A stretch of DNA of 64,000 bases from Rahnella aceris (GCF_011684115.1 NZ_JAADJV010000001.1:1302001-1366000), one strand, 5' to 3'. Shown: positions 48,010-57,500, numbered from the stretch's first letter. Translations and numbers: made by a program. The notes: a model not told the origin generated them from the letters alone.

Positions 48010-48864
48010 ATGACGATTTCACAACAGGCGGCCAGTTTATGGCCGCAAAACAAACGCGGCTGCATGGCGCTGGCGTTTGACCTCGACGGCCCGACCGGTG
48101 ATGCGATGCTTAACGGCACCCTCTGGCAGAAAGCGGATTACTTTACCTTCGGCGCTTACGGACCCTACCGCGCGCTGGAGCGCATTCTTGATTTGCTTGA
48201 TGATCACCAGCTTCCGGCGACATTTTTCATCCCCGCGTGGGTCGTGGAGAACTGGCCGAAACAGTGTCAGGCGATTGTCGGACGCGGCCATGAAGTGGCG
48301 TATCACGGTTACCGTCATGAGTCTTTTTACGCCATCAGCGCGGAGAAACAGTTGTGGGTGATGCAGAAATCCCGCGAGATTTTCTGGCAGTTTCTGGGCA
48401 TCCGTGCTGAGGGTTTTCGCACGCCTTCCGGTGACTGGCATGCAGAAACCCCCGCCATGCTACTGGAGGCGGGCGTGACCTATTCCAGCAGTATGCGCGG
48501 CGACGACCGGCCTTATCTCATCAACGTTGCGGGGCATGATCGCCCGCTGGTGGAAATCCCGGGCCGCTGGGAAATGGACGATTACGCTTCTATTGCCTAT
48601 ACCCGCGAGCCGAATTTCCCCTCAGGCTTAGACCGTACCGCCAGCTATGAACTGACGCTGGATAACTGGTGTCGTGAATTCGATGGCGCAATGGATGAAG
48701 GGCTGAGCCTGACCACGTTGTTCCATCCAAAAATCAGCGGAAAACCCGGACGCATTATGCTACTTGACGCATTTTTTGCTCACCTGAAAGCGCGGGATGA
48801 CGTGTGGTTTGCACGTTGCCGGGACGTCGCGCACTGGTGGATGCAGGAGCATGCCAATGACTGA
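48010..48864 (+). CDS. NodB-fold deacetylase/amidohydrolase with intact metal site
   Basis: Polysaccharide-deacetylase-family enzyme of 284 aa with no signal peptide, so cytoplasmic and probably acting on a small molecule. Motif 1 reads AFDLDG (Asp24, Asp26), motif 2 HGYRHE (His99, His103), and motif 3 GFRTPSGDW. Asp26, His99 and His103 can hold the metal. The overall look recalls PuuE-type allantoinases and related N-acyl or cyclic-amide hydrolases. It overlaps the next gene, a paralogue without the metal histidines, by 8 bases. Confidence 0.82.
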   Translation: MTISQQAASLWPQNKRGCMALAFDLDGPTGDAMLNGTLWQKADYFTFGAYGPYRALERILDLLDDHQLPATFFIPAWVVENWPKQCQAIVGRGHEVAYHGYRHESFYAISAEKQLWVMQKSREIFWQFLGIRAEGFRTPSGDWHAETPAMLLEAGVTYSSSMRGDDRPYLINVAGHDRPLVEIPGRWEMDDYASIAYTREPNFPSGLDRTASYELTLDNWCREFDGAMDEGLSLTTLFHPKISGKPGRIMLLDAFFAHLKARDDVWFARCRDVAHWWMQEHAND

Positions 48865-49759
48865 ACAAAACTGGCCCGCAGGTTACCGCTCTGCGGTGGT
48901 GATTACTGTTGATTTCAATGATATTCACGGCATTCTCAGTCAGGTGCCTGCGGTGGCCGGACGCGAAAAAACGCTGTCCGTCTGGCGTTATGGCACGCTG
49001 CGCGGCATCGACAGGCTGCTGGGTTTGCTGGAGGAGAAAAACCTGCGCAGCTCGTGGTGTGTGCCGGGCATGGTGGCGGATGAAAACCCGCAGAAGATCC
49101 GTGATATAGACCGTGCCGGTCACGAACTGGCGAGCTGTGGCTATGAATTCGTCCATTTTGACGGCCTGTCGTTGCATCAGCAAACTGACAGCCTGCAACG
49201 GGGTAAAGCGGCGCTGAAAGCGCTGACGGGTAAAGTGCCACGCGGCTTTCGTTTGCCCGCCGGTAACTGGGCGCCGGGCTTTGCGGATGTGCTGGCGGAT
49301 GAAGGATTCAGCTGGACATCCGGCTGGCGCGGTGATGATTTACCCTATTTCCAGCCGATGCAGGATGGTCTGGCGTCGCGGCTGGTGGAACTGCCGCTGC
49401 ATTATGAAATGGAAGACGAGCCGTATTTTGCCTTTAACCTCAGCCCGGCGGTGCCTCCGGCGCAGTCGCGGATTGCCTCTTACCGCCATACCCTCGGCAA
49501 TATGAAGATGGATTTCGACGGCTTCCACCGTTTTGGCCTGTGTTACGTGCTGCGCCTGCATCCGGAAGTGATCGGCACGGCAGGGCGCATTGGTATGCTG
49601 GCGGAACTGCTGGATTACATCACTTCGCACCCGGACGTCTGGGTGGCGACGGCCGGCGAAGTCGCGGACTGGTGGTCGCAGAATCAGCCGCAAAACGAGG
49701 CGTCGCATCCGGCGCAAATCTGGATGCAACACACCGCGCCGGGAGTCAGCTATGAGTAA
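48857..49759 (+). CDS. NodB-fold protein lacking the metal histidines
   Basis: Second deacetylase-family protein, 300 aa. Motif 1 is VDFNDIHG (Asp19, Asp22) and motif 3 GFRLPAGNW, but the HxxxH of motif 2 has become CGYEF (Cys94, Phe98). It thus cannot form the usual metal centre. It may be a non-catalytic partner of the protein encoded just upstream, or use metal-free chemistry as reported for PuuE allantoinase. The ATG at 48857 follows AGGAG by 7 bases; the frame opens at 48797. It overlaps both neighbours by 8 bases. Confidence 0.8.
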   Translation: MTEQNWPAGYRSAVVITVDFNDIHGILSQVPAVAGREKTLSVWRYGTLRGIDRLLGLLEEKNLRSSWCVPGMVADENPQKIRDIDRAGHELASCGYEFVHFDGLSLHQQTDSLQRGKAALKALTGKVPRGFRLPAGNWAPGFADVLADEGFSWTSGWRGDDLPYFQPMQDGLASRLVELPLHYEMEDEPYFAFNLSPAVPPAQSRIASYRHTLGNMKMDFDGFHRFGLCYVLRLHPEVIGTAGRIGMLAELLDYITSHPDVWVATAGEVADWWSQNQPQNEASHPAQIWMQHTAPGVSYE

Positions 49760-51107
49760 TGTTTCACAACAGCAGGTTCTGGCCGGATTCGTGGTGAATA
49801 CCCGTTTTGAGGATTTGCCGCCACGGCTTGTTGAACGCGCCAAACGGCATATCCTCGACACGCTCGGCGCGGGGCTGGTGGGATCTGCCAGCGATGTTGC
49901 AAAACAGGTGGCGGCGATGATCCTCGGTGAAGGCGCATTGCCGCTTTCGTCGGTGTGGGGCTGTCGCGAACTGACGTCGCCACGCAACGCCGCGCTGCTT
50001 AACGGCGTGGCGGCGCATGCGCTGGAACTTGATGATACCGGCGGTTGCGATCATTCCGGCGCGGTGGTGATTCCGGCTTTGCTGGCAGTACTGCCGTTAT
50101 GCCCGCAACCGGTCAGCGGAAAAGCGTTTATCACTGCGGTCGTGATCGGTTATGACGTGGCGCGCCGCGTGCTGGAAGCCTGTGGCGGATATTCACCACA
50201 TAACGGCGCAGGCTGGCATTCGACATCCACCTGCGGCGTGTTTGGTGCGGCGGCGGCAGCCGGAAAATTAATGGGGCTGAATGCGGCGCAAATCAGTTCG
50301 GCGTTAGGCATCTCCGGCAGTTTCAGCGGCGGCTTGTGGGCGTTTATCCACGACGGTTCGCAGAGTAAAAAACTGCACGCCGGACGTGCTGCCGAAGGCG
50401 GTGTGCTGGCCGCGCTGAGCGCCAGGCAGGGCATCAGCGGCCCGTCGCAGTTATTCGGGGATAAATGGGGAGGATTCCTTTCCACGCTGGCCCCTGCCAG
50501 TGCAACGCCGGAAGCGCTGACCGCGCAACTGGGGGAAATCTGGAAGCTGGAACGTTGTTCCATCAAGCCTTACGCCTCCTGTCGTGGCACGCATTCAGCC
50601 ATTGACGCCACCGGCATTTTGCTGGAAAGACTGAATGCCGGCGCGGCGGATATCGAAAAAATCGTTGTGCGCTTGTGTCCGTTCCTCAACGGCATGTGCG
50701 GCGACAACGAAATCGCCACGCTGGCCGCCGCGCAGATGAGTATCCGCTACGCTATCGCCGCCCGTGTGGTCTTTGGACACGCAGGGCTGGCGGCGTATGA
50801 CGCTGATAAACGTCAGGATCCGGCCTTGCTGGAGATGATCCGCCGGATTGATTTGCGGGAAGACGACACCCTGAGCGCCGACGGCGAGCCGGATGTCACG
50901 CTCTTCACCCGTTCTGGCCAGTCGCAAACCCTGCGGGTTGATGTCGCGCTAGGTGCGCCGGGTAATCCGGTGTCAGATGAGCAACTTAAACAGAAGTTTA
51001 TCTCGCTGGCGACGCGGGTGATGTCGGAGGAAGGGGCAGAGAGGATATGGGAGCAGGGGATGCGGCTGGAACTGGCGCGAGATATTAATGCGTTCATCGG
51101 GCGGTAA
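49752..51107 (+). CDS. MmgE/PrpD-family protein (epimerase, dehydratase or decarboxylase)
   Basis: Protein of 451 aa in the MmgE/PrpD family, which includes 2-methylcitrate dehydratase, cis-aconitate decarboxylase and iminodisuccinate epimerase. Marks are DTLGAGLVGS near residue 32, HALELDDTGGCDHSG near 88, and KPYASCRGTHSAIDA near 275. Length is close to iminodisuccinate epimerase. The ATG at 49752 follows GGGAG; the frame runs upstream to 49590 inside the previous gene. It is last in the operon. With an ASL-family lyase in the same operon, epimerisation of an N-substituted aspartate-like compound is a fair guess. Confidence 0.83.
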   Translation: MSNVSQQQVLAGFVVNTRFEDLPPRLVERAKRHILDTLGAGLVGSASDVAKQVAAMILGEGALPLSSVWGCRELTSPRNAALLNGVAAHALELDDTGGCDHSGAVVIPALLAVLPLCPQPVSGKAFITAVVIGYDVARRVLEACGGYSPHNGAGWHSTSTCGVFGAAAAAGKLMGLNAAQISSALGISGSFSGGLWAFIHDGSQSKKLHAGRAAEGGVLAALSARQGISGPSQLFGDKWGGFLSTLAPASATPEALTAQLGEIWKLERCSIKPYASCRGTHSAIDATGILLERLNAGAADIEKIVVRLCPFLNGMCGDNEIATLAAAQMSIRYAIAARVVFGHAGLAAYDADKRQDPALLEMIRRIDLREDDTLSADGEPDVTLFTRSGQSQTLRVDVALGAPGNPVSDEQLKQKFISLATRVMSEEGAERIWEQGMRLELARDINAFIGR

Positions 51108-51137
51108 CTCCTTCCCCCTTCGCAGGGGGCGGTGCAA
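51108..51137. repeat. Single hairpin unit of the GC-rich repeat
   Basis: CTTCCCCC-TTCGCA-GGGGGCGG resembles the right-hand unit of the double-hairpin repeats but stands alone. It immediately follows the stop of the MmgE/PrpD gene and may serve as its transcript end. Confidence 0.6.
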
Positions 51138-51236
51138 AGAGACAGGGCAAATTTTTCACTTGTTCATCCTGCGTGGCTGGTGTCAAATCAGATGATTAGC
51201 CTCCAGCGGGTAAGACCGTTAAATAAAGGAAATCCT

Positions 51237-52283
51237 ATGACTCAGACCCTGCGTACCGGCCTCGTCGGCTACGGCTTCGCCAGTAAAACCTTTCATTCAC
51301 CCCTGATTGATGGCACGCCCGGCCTCGAGCTGGCGGTGGTTTCCAGCAGCGATGCGGGCAAAGTCCATGCGGACTGGCCCAATGTGGAGGTGGTAGATTC
51401 GCCGGAAAAGCTGTTTGCCGATGCGTCCATTGATCTGGTGGTGATCCCGACGCCCAATACCACCCATTTCCCGCTGGCGAAACTGGCGCTGGAAGCGGGT
51501 AAGCACGTTATCGTGGATAAACCCTTTACCGTAACACTTGAGGAAGCCCGCGAGCTTGACGCGCTGGCGCGTGAAAAAGGCAAGGTGCTGTCAGTATTTC
51601 ATAACCGTCGCTGGGATTCAGATTTCCTCACGGTTAAAACGCTGATTGAAGAAGGTGCGCTCGGCGATATCGTCTATTTCGAATCCCATTACGACCGTTA
51701 CAAACCGCAGGTTCAGCAGCGCTGGCGTGAAAGTGATGCGCCGGGCAGCGGCATCTGGTTCGATTTGGGTTCGCATCTTCTGGATCAGGCGCTGCAATTG
51801 TTCGGACTGCCGGAAACGTTGCAGGCGGATCTGGCTGTACTGCGCCCCGGCGGTAAGGCCGTGGACTATTTCAACGCGGTGCTGACCTATCCGCGCCGTC
51901 GCGTGGTGCTGCACAGTACGGTGTATGCGGTTGCCGAAACTGCGCGTTTTATCGTGCAGGGCGAAAAGGGCAGCTACGTGAAATTCGGGCTGGATCCGCA
52001 GGAGGACCGCCTGAAAGCCGGTGAACGTCTGCCACAGCCTGACTGGGGATTCGACAAGCGCGATGGTGTGATTACGCTGAGCCACGACGGCGTACTGGCG
52101 GAAAAATCGCTGCTGACCATTCCGGGCAATTACCCGGCTTATTATGCCGGGGTGCGGGATGCCATTAACGGACAGGGCGACAATCCGGTTCCGGCGGCGG
52201 ATGCTATCCGTGTGATGGAAATGCTCGAACTGGGGATGCAGTCCTCAGAACAACAGGCGACCCTGAAAGTCATCAAGAACTAA
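51237..52283 (+). CDS. ydgJ: Gfo/Idh/MocA-family oxidoreductase, YdgJ-like
   Basis: NAD(P)-dependent sugar or polyol dehydrogenase-like protein of 348 aa. The Rossmann start is RTGLVGYGFASKTFHSPLI, then DKPFTVTLEEARELD with the catalytic-type lysine, SVFHNRRWDSDFLT, and SHLLDQALQLFG. It matches E. coli YdgJ (346 aa) over its length, and ydgJ also lies near add in E. coli. Substrate is not established. The ATG at 51237 follows AAAGGA; the frame opens at 51132. Confidence 0.9.
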   Translation: MTQTLRTGLVGYGFASKTFHSPLIDGTPGLELAVVSSSDAGKVHADWPNVEVVDSPEKLFADASIDLVVIPTPNTTHFPLAKLALEAGKHVIVDKPFTVTLEEARELDALAREKGKVLSVFHNRRWDSDFLTVKTLIEEGALGDIVYFESHYDRYKPQVQQRWRESDAPGSGIWFDLGSHLLDQALQLFGLPETLQADLAVLRPGGKAVDYFNAVLTYPRRRVVLHSTVYAVAETARFIVQGEKGSYVKFGLDPQEDRLKAGERLPQPDWGFDKRDGVITLSHDGVLAEKSLLTIPGNYPAYYAGVRDAINGQGDNPVPAADAIRVMEMLELGMQSSEQQATLKVIKN

Positions 52284-52302
52284 CACGTCGTCTACGCTTC
52301 TT

Positions 52303-52331
52303 AAGTGTCACTTTGGTGGCACTTTTATTTT
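52303..52331 (+). terminator. Terminator after ydgJ
   Basis: AAGTGTCAC (52303-52311) pairs with GTGGCACTT (52316-52324) with one mismatch, followed by TTATTTTT. A classical intrinsic terminator in the 79-base gap before yfeH. Confidence 0.75.
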
Positions 52332-52362
52332 TCATTTGTTATTCACTTTGCAAGGAAGGTTC

Positions 52363-53382
52363 ATGTCCTGGTTACAACGTCTGAAAATCGACAAGTTTTT
52401 GCTGATCCTGGTTTGTGTTGTCGTGGTCGCCTCATTTTTCCCGTGTGAAGGCATTTATAAAACCTTCTTCGGTTACCTGACCACGGCCGCTATCGCGCTG
52501 CTGTTCTTTATGCACGGTGCGAAGCTTTCCCGTGAAGCGATCATGGCGGGTATCAGCCACTGGCGTCTGCACGTTGTGGTGTTCCTCAGCACCTTCGCGT
52601 TGTTCCCGCTGCTCGGTCTGGGGATGAAATGGCTGGTGCCGGTGGGGATCCTGACGCCGACGTTGTACTACGGTTTCCTGTATCTCTGCGCACTACCTGC
52701 GACCGTGCAGTCTGCGATTGCTTATACTTCGGTGGCGGGCGGTAACATTCCGGCGGCCATTTGCAGCGCGTCGGCATCCAGTATTCTTGGCGTGTTCCTC
52801 TCGCCGGTGCTGGTCGGCCTGCTGATGCATACACAGGGCGGCACCACTGACACCCTGCACGCCATCGGTTCTATTGTGCTGCAACTGATGGTGCCGTTTA
52901 TCATCGGGCATCTTTGTCGTCCGCTGATTGGCGGCTGGGTACAGCGTCACAAGAAAATCGTCAACGTCACTGACCGTTCATCGATTCTGCTGGTGGTATA
53001 TGTGGCGTTCAGTGAAGCGGTGGTGCAGGGGATCTGGCATCAGATCAACGGCTGGTCGCTGCTGGCGATCCTCGGCTGTTCTGTTGTTCTGCTCACTATT
53101 GTGCTGATCATCAATACTTACGTGGCGCGTCTGTTTGGCTTTAACACCAAAGATGAAATCACCATTGTGTTCTGCGGGTCGAAGAAGAGTCTGGCGAACG
53201 GTATTCCGATGGCGAACGTGCTGTTCCCGGCTGCCGCCGTAGGGGCGATGGTGCTGCCGCTGATGATTTTCCACCAGATCCAGTTGATGGTGTGCGCGGT
53301 ACTGGCCTCACGCTATGCCAAACGTGTGGCACGTGAAGAAGCCGCGGCACTGCTGAAGAAAGAAGAAGTAAAAACGGTTTAA
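52363..53382 (+). CDS. yfeH: Bile-acid:sodium symporter family transporter, YfeH-like
   Basis: Inner-membrane carrier of 339 aa with about ten helices. It matches E. coli YfeH in segments such as LTTAAIALLFFMHGAKLSREAI, CALPATVQSAIAYTS, and DEITIVFCGSKKSLANGIPMAN. The SBF/BASS fold cotransports sodium with organic anions; the ligand of YfeH is not known. The ATG at 52363 follows AAGGAAGG; the frame opens at 52336. Confidence 0.92.
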   Translation: MSWLQRLKIDKFLLILVCVVVVASFFPCEGIYKTFFGYLTTAAIALLFFMHGAKLSREAIMAGISHWRLHVVVFLSTFALFPLLGLGMKWLVPVGILTPTLYYGFLYLCALPATVQSAIAYTSVAGGNIPAAICSASASSILGVFLSPVLVGLLMHTQGGTTDTLHAIGSIVLQLMVPFIIGHLCRPLIGGWVQRHKKIVNVTDRSSILLVVYVAFSEAVVQGIWHQINGWSLLAILGCSVVLLTIVLIINTYVARLFGFNTKDEITIVFCGSKKSLANGIPMANVLFPAAAVGAMVLPLMIFHQIQLMVCAVLASRYAKRVAREEAAALLKKEEVKTV

Positions 53383-53401
53383 CAGGTTGAATCGAAAAGA
53401 A

Positions 53402-53430
53402 AAGGGCGGAAATTATTTCCGCCCTTTTTT
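53402..53430. terminator. Bidirectional terminator between yfeH and add
   Basis: AAGGGCGGAAA and TTTCCGCCCTT form an 11-bp stem with a 3-base loop. TTTTTT follows on the plus strand, and the minus strand has CTTTTCTTTTC after the stem. It can end both convergent transcripts. Confidence 0.9.
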
Positions 53431-53446
53431 ATTGTCACAGAAAGCG

Positions 53447-54445
53447 TTACGCCGATACTTTGTCGCGAATGGCCTGCTTTTCAGCGTCGGTCAGGAACGC
53501 CATGGTCAGGCCGTTTTCCTGTGCCTTGCGGATCTCGTCTGGCGTCAGCCCGGCAGCCGGTGCGGCGACGTTATATTCGTTAGCAATCTCAATGCCCTGA
53601 ACCGCCGGGTCATCGGTATTGATTGAAGCCAGCACGCCGTGACGCAGGAAAATCGCCAGCGGATGCTGTTCAAAAGAGGCCACGGTGCTGGTCTGTATGT
53701 TGGAAGTCAGGCAGGATTCGATACCAATCTGATGCTTCGCCAGGAAATCCATCAGTTGCGGATCCTGTGCGGCTTTCACACCGTGGCCGATACGCTCTGC
53801 GCCCAGCTCGCGGATCGCCTGCCAGATGCTTTCCGGCCCTGCGGCTTCACCGGCGTGCACGGTAATGCGCCAGCCTGCGTCACGCGCACGGTTAAAGTGG
53901 CTGAGGAACAGACTGCCGGGGAAACCCAGTTCATCACCGGCCAGATCCAGTGCGGTAATGCCGTCGCGGTGCGCCAGCAAACCCTCAAGCTCTTGCTGGC
54001 AGGCATCTTCACCAAAGGTACGGCTCAGAATGCCAATCAGACGCACATCGATATCATGATGTTGCTGACCTTCGCGGATCCCTTCAATCACCGCTTCCAC
54101 CACGCCAGCGACCGGCAGTTTGTGGTTCATCGCCATGTAATACGGGGAGAAACGCAGCTCGGTATAATGCAGACCGGCACGCGCCGCATCTTCAACGTTT
54201 TCTTTGGCGATACGGCGGCAGGCATCGAGATCGCCCAGCACTTTTACGCCCCAGTCGAGTTTCTGCAGAAAACTCACCAGATCCGGTTCGGTATGCATCA
54301 CCTGGACATGCGGGCGCAGGGCTTCAAGTTCATTGGCAGGCAAGGTCAGGTTAAACTGACGGCCTAAATCGAGAATGGTTTGAGCGCGGATGTTGCCATC
54401 AAGGTGGCGGTGAATGTCGGTCAGGGGAAGGCGTGTGTCGATCAT
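53447..54445 (-). CDS. add: Adenosine deaminase
   Basis: Deaminates adenosine and deoxyadenosine to inosine forms in purine salvage. It has 332 aa from the ATG at 54445 ([18 protein letters not shown]), which aligns with the E. coli start; a GTG three codons earlier is possible. Zinc and catalytic residues lie in [27 protein letters not shown] and [11 protein letters not shown]. The tail resembles E. coli Add throughout. Confidence 0.97.
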   Translation of the reverse strand: MIDTRLPLTDIHRHLDGNIRAQTILDLGRQFNLTLPANELEALRPHVQVMHTEPDLVSFLQKLDWGVKVLGDLDACRRIAKENVEDAARAGLHYTELRFSPYYMAMNHKLPVAGVVEAVIEGIREGQQHHDIDVRLIGILSRTFGEDACQQELEGLLAHRDGITALDLAGDELGFPGSLFLSHFNRARDAGWRITVHAGEAAGPESIWQAIRELGAERIGHGVKAAQDPQLMDFLAKHQIGIESCLTSNIQTSTVASFEQHPLAIFLRHGVLASINTDDPAVQGIEIANEYNVAAPAAGLTPDEIRKAQENGLTMAFLTDAEKQAIRDKVSA

Positions 54446-54524
54446 GGTGTGCACTCATTATTATTGAAATGTGCGGGGCATTATAACTGTATTTAGTTGC
54501 GCAACAAGAAGGGTTTTGAATTTG

Positions 54525-54649
54525 CTCCCTCCCCTGCGAAGGGGAGGGTTGGGGTGGGGTATTAAAGAAATATCAGGAGGTTGAAGTGTGAATCGACCAG
54601 GTGTTTGCCCTTAAAACCCCCTCCCGTCCTCCCCCTTCGCAGGGGGAGG
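54525..54649. repeat. Double-hairpin GC-rich repeat, copy 4
   Basis: Same order and orientation as copies at 5159 and 7391: CCCTCCCC-TGCGAA-GGGGAGGG, spacer, then CCTCCCCC-TTCGCA-GGGGGAGG. It lies between the start of add and the end of malY, both on the minus strand, four bases from the malY stop. Confidence 0.85.
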
Positions 54650-54652
54650 AGC

Positions 54653-55828
54653 TTAGACCAACTCCCTGATGGCATTGATTAATTTTTCAACACCCGCTTC
54701 CACCTTCGATCTCGGACAGCCAACATTCAGGCGCAGGAAGCCGTTGCCTTCTTCGCCGTAGGTATAACCCGGCATGATGGCGACTTTTTGATGTTCGATC
54801 AGCTCATTTTGCAGTTGATTATCGTCAAGCCCGAGCGGGCGCAAATCAATCCAGGCCAGATAGGTGGATTGCGGCGGCTGCCAGTTGAGCTGCGGGAAGG
54901 CGGCGTTCAGTTGTTCCGCAACGTATTGCAGATTGCCCTGTAAATATTCCCGCAGCGCGTCAAGCCAGGGTTCACCGTGATGATACGCGGCAACGTGCGC
55001 ATGAATGGCCAGCACTGCCGGAGACGATAAGCCATCGCAGGATTTTAGCTGCTGCAGATACGCCTCGCGCGGGGCCTGATGGCTGATCAGGCCGTAAGCG
55101 CCGGTCAGCGCCGGGATGTTGAAACTTTTCGAACCGGACGTCAGTAACGCCCATTCACCGCGTGCGACTTCATTCCACGGCGTATGGCGGTTTTCGCCCC
55201 AGACCATATCCATGTGGATTTCATCACTGATCACCCGCACGTTGTGGCGTTCGCAAAGTTCTGAGATGAGCGCCAGTTCTGTACGCGTCCAGACTTTACC
55301 GGTCGGGTTATGCGGGCTGCACAGCAACAGCAAAGTGCAGGCCGGTTGCGCCAGCAGACTTTCCAGATGTTCTGCGTCCAGCGCCCAGTCGTTAGCGTTT
55401 TTAATCAGCGGACAGGCCAGCATCTGGCGCTGATTGCCATCCACAACTTTGAAGAAGGCGTCATAGGCGGGCGTAAATGTCACCACGCCGTCGCCCGGCT
55501 GGCTCCACTGGCGGATCAGTTGCGCAACCATGTAAATCACTGACGGGCCGTAAACCACCATTTCGCGGTCAATCTGGCTGTTAAAACGTTGCTGATACCA
55601 GTGCGCCACCGCGCCGAGGAAATCATCGTGATGCCAGCGGCTGTAACCGAGCACGCCGTGTTGCAGACGTTTTTGCAGCGCATCGAGAATGCAGGGCGCG
55701 GCGGGGAAATCCATGTCGGAGATGGTAAATGGCAGTAAGTCTGCACTGCCGAAACGGTCAGCAACGTAATCCCACTGGGTGCACCAGGTGCCATGACGGT
55801 CGGTAACGGTGGAGAAATCAAAAGTCAT
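54653..55828 (-). CDS. malY: MalY: cystathionine beta-lyase-type PLP enzyme and mal modulator
   Basis: PLP-dependent beta C-S lyase of 391 aa (E. coli MalY 390). It also lowers MalT activity in E. coli. Marks are FDFSTVTDRHGTWCTQWDYV (read in parts), PFTISDMDFP, LLCSPHNPTGKVW, DEIHMDMV, and SGSKSFNIPAL with the PLP lysine. The ATG at 55828 follows GGAGTG by 8 bases; the frame opens at 55885. It is downstream of malX in one operon. Confidence 0.95.
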   Translation of the reverse strand: MTFDFSTVTDRHGTWCTQWDYVADRFGSADLLPFTISDMDFPAAPCILDALQKRLQHGVLGYSRWHHDDFLGAVAHWYQQRFNSQIDREMVVYGPSVIYMVAQLIRQWSQPGDGVVTFTPAYDAFFKVVDGNQRQMLACPLIKNANDWALDAEHLESLLAQPACTLLLLCSPHNPTGKVWTRTELALISELCERHNVRVISDEIHMDMVWGENRHTPWNEVARGEWALLTSGSKSFNIPALTGAYGLISHQAPREAYLQQLKSCDGLSSPAVLAIHAHVAAYHHGEPWLDALREYLQGNLQYVAEQLNAAFPQLNWQPPQSTYLAWIDLRPLGLDDNQLQNELIEHQKVAIMPGYTYGEEGNGFLRLNVGCPRSKVEAGVEKLINAIRELV

Positions 55829-55886
55829 TCTTTTCACTCCTTGAATAAAGCAGAAAAGGGCGACCGGAGTCGCCCTGTTAATCATA

Positions 55887-57500
55887 TTACGCGATAGCCG
55901 GTTCCGGCGCGGGCTGACTCGCCGCGGTGCGGATCAGGTAATCAAGTTCATCTTTCACTGATTGCACCTGCGGACCAATCACCACTTGCAGATTGTGTTC
56001 GTTAAGATGCACAACACCGATGGCGCGGTTGGCTTTCAGCGTGGCATCGTCGACCAGCGACATATCTGCCACGGAAAGACGCAGGCGGGTGATGCAGTTA
56101 TCCAGAGAAACGATATTACCGGCACCGCCCAGCGCGCTCAGAATAACCGGCACGTTGTAGCCAGATTTACTGGAAGACGGCACCGCTGCGGCAGCAGGCA
56201 TGTTCTCAGATTCCCGGCCCGGGGTTTTAATGTTAAAGCGGGTGATGGAGAAGCGGAAGATGGCGTAATAAGCCGCGAACCAGATAGCCGCCACAACCGG
56301 CACCAGATACCACTTGGTGGCAGTGCCGTGCAGGATACCGAAGACCACAAAATCGATGATGTTGCCGTCAGTATTGCCGATGGTCACACCCAAAACTGAC
56401 ATGATGGTGAAGCCCAGACCGGTCAGAATGGCGTGGATCACGTACAGAACCGGCGCAACAAACAGGAACAGGAATTCGATCGGTTCAGTGGTGCCGCCAA
56501 CCACACAGGCAACCACGCCGGAAATCAGCAGACCTTTAATTTTATGACGGTTTTCAGGTTTCGCGCAGTGGTACATCGCCAGTGCAGCACCCGGCAAGCC
56601 GCCGAGGAACGCAGGCATTTTGCCCTGAGAAAGGAACTGTGTCGCGCTTTCAGAAAAACCGTGCGTGGTCGGGCAGGAAAGCTGCGCCTGGAAGATGGTC
56701 AGCGCGCCGCTGACTTCGCGACCACAGACATCCAGCGTACCGCCAGCTTCGGTGAAGCGGATCAGTGCAACCAGAATGTGATGCAGACCAAAAGGTAACA
56801 GCAGACGCTCGCCGGAACCGAAAATCATCGGACCAAATACCCCTGCGCCCTGAATCAGACGGCCCAGACCGTTAATGCCAGCGGCGAAGAAAGGCCAGAT
56901 CAGCGGGATAAGCAAACCGACCAGACCGAGCACCACCGTGGTGACAATCGGGACAAAACGCGTGCCGCCGAAGAAGGCCAGCGCATCCGGCAAACGGATC
57001 GTGTTGTAGCGCTCGTGCAGGATGTACACGATGATACCGACAATCACTGCGCCCAGAATACCGGTATCGATAGACTGAATGCCGAGGATCATCTGGATAT
57101 TATTGGCTTTCAGCACCATCGGGTCGACGGTCGGCAATGTGCCGTTGGCGGTCAGGAAAAAGTTAATCGCCAGATTCAGCACGGCGAAACCGACGAAGCC
57201 GGAGAAAGCCGCCACACCTTTGTTTTCACGCGCCATGCCCAGCGGGATAGCGACCGCAAACATTACCGGCAGGAAGCTGAAGGCAAACGATCCGACTTTG
57301 CTCATCCAGACGAAAACCAGTTGCAGGATCGGATTCCCTAATGCGGGGATCAGCGTCACCACATCATGACTGCTTAACGAACTGCCGATGCCCAGCATGA
57401 TGCCGCAGAACGACAGCAGGGCGACCGGAAGCATGAAAGTTTTCCCCAGGCTTTGGAAGAATTCCCAAAGTGTGACACGTTGTTTTTTATTTGCAGGCAT
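55887..57500 (-). CDS. malX: PTS maltose/glucose-type transporter, EIICB
   Basis: Sugar phosphotransferase permease of 537 aa (E. coli MalX 530). The EIIC part spans about 1-420 with around ten helices and motifs GLHHILVALIRF and TEPIEFLF. The EIIB domain lies near the C-terminus, with the phospho-cysteine in VSLDNCITRLRL. The ATG at 57500 follows GGAGCGGG; the longer frame to 57644 covers the operator region. It forms malXY under MalI control. Confidence 0.95.
   Translation of the reverse strand: MPANKKQRVTLWEFFQSLGKTFMLPVALLSFCGIMLGIGSSLSSHDVVTLIPALGNPILQLVFVWMSKVGSFAFSFLPVMFAVAIPLGMARENKGVAAFSGFVGFAVLNLAINFFLTANGTLPTVDPMVLKANNIQMILGIQSIDTGILGAVIVGIIVYILHERYNTIRLPDALAFFGGTRFVPIVTTVVLGLVGLLIPLIWPFFAAGINGLGRLIQGAGVFGPMIFGSGERLLLPFGLHHILVALIRFTEAGGTLDVCGREVSGALTIFQAQLSCPTTHGFSESATQFLSQGKMPAFLGGLPGAALAMYHCAKPENRHKIKGLLISGVVACVVGGTTEPIEFLFLFVAPVLYVIHAILTGLGFTIMSVLGVTIGNTDGNIIDFVVFGILHGTATKWYLVPVVAAIWFAAYYAIFRFSITRFNIKTPGRESENMPAAAAVPSSSKSGYNVPVILSALGGAGNIVSLDNCITRLRLSVADMSLVDDATLKANRAIGVVHLNEHNLQVVIGPQVQSVKDELDYLIRTAASQPAPEPAIA

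Noticed and set aside
5159..54649. GC-rich hairpin repeats as a CRISPR array
   Set aside because: The copies are kilobases apart, are internally palindromic and have no regular spacers or cas genes.
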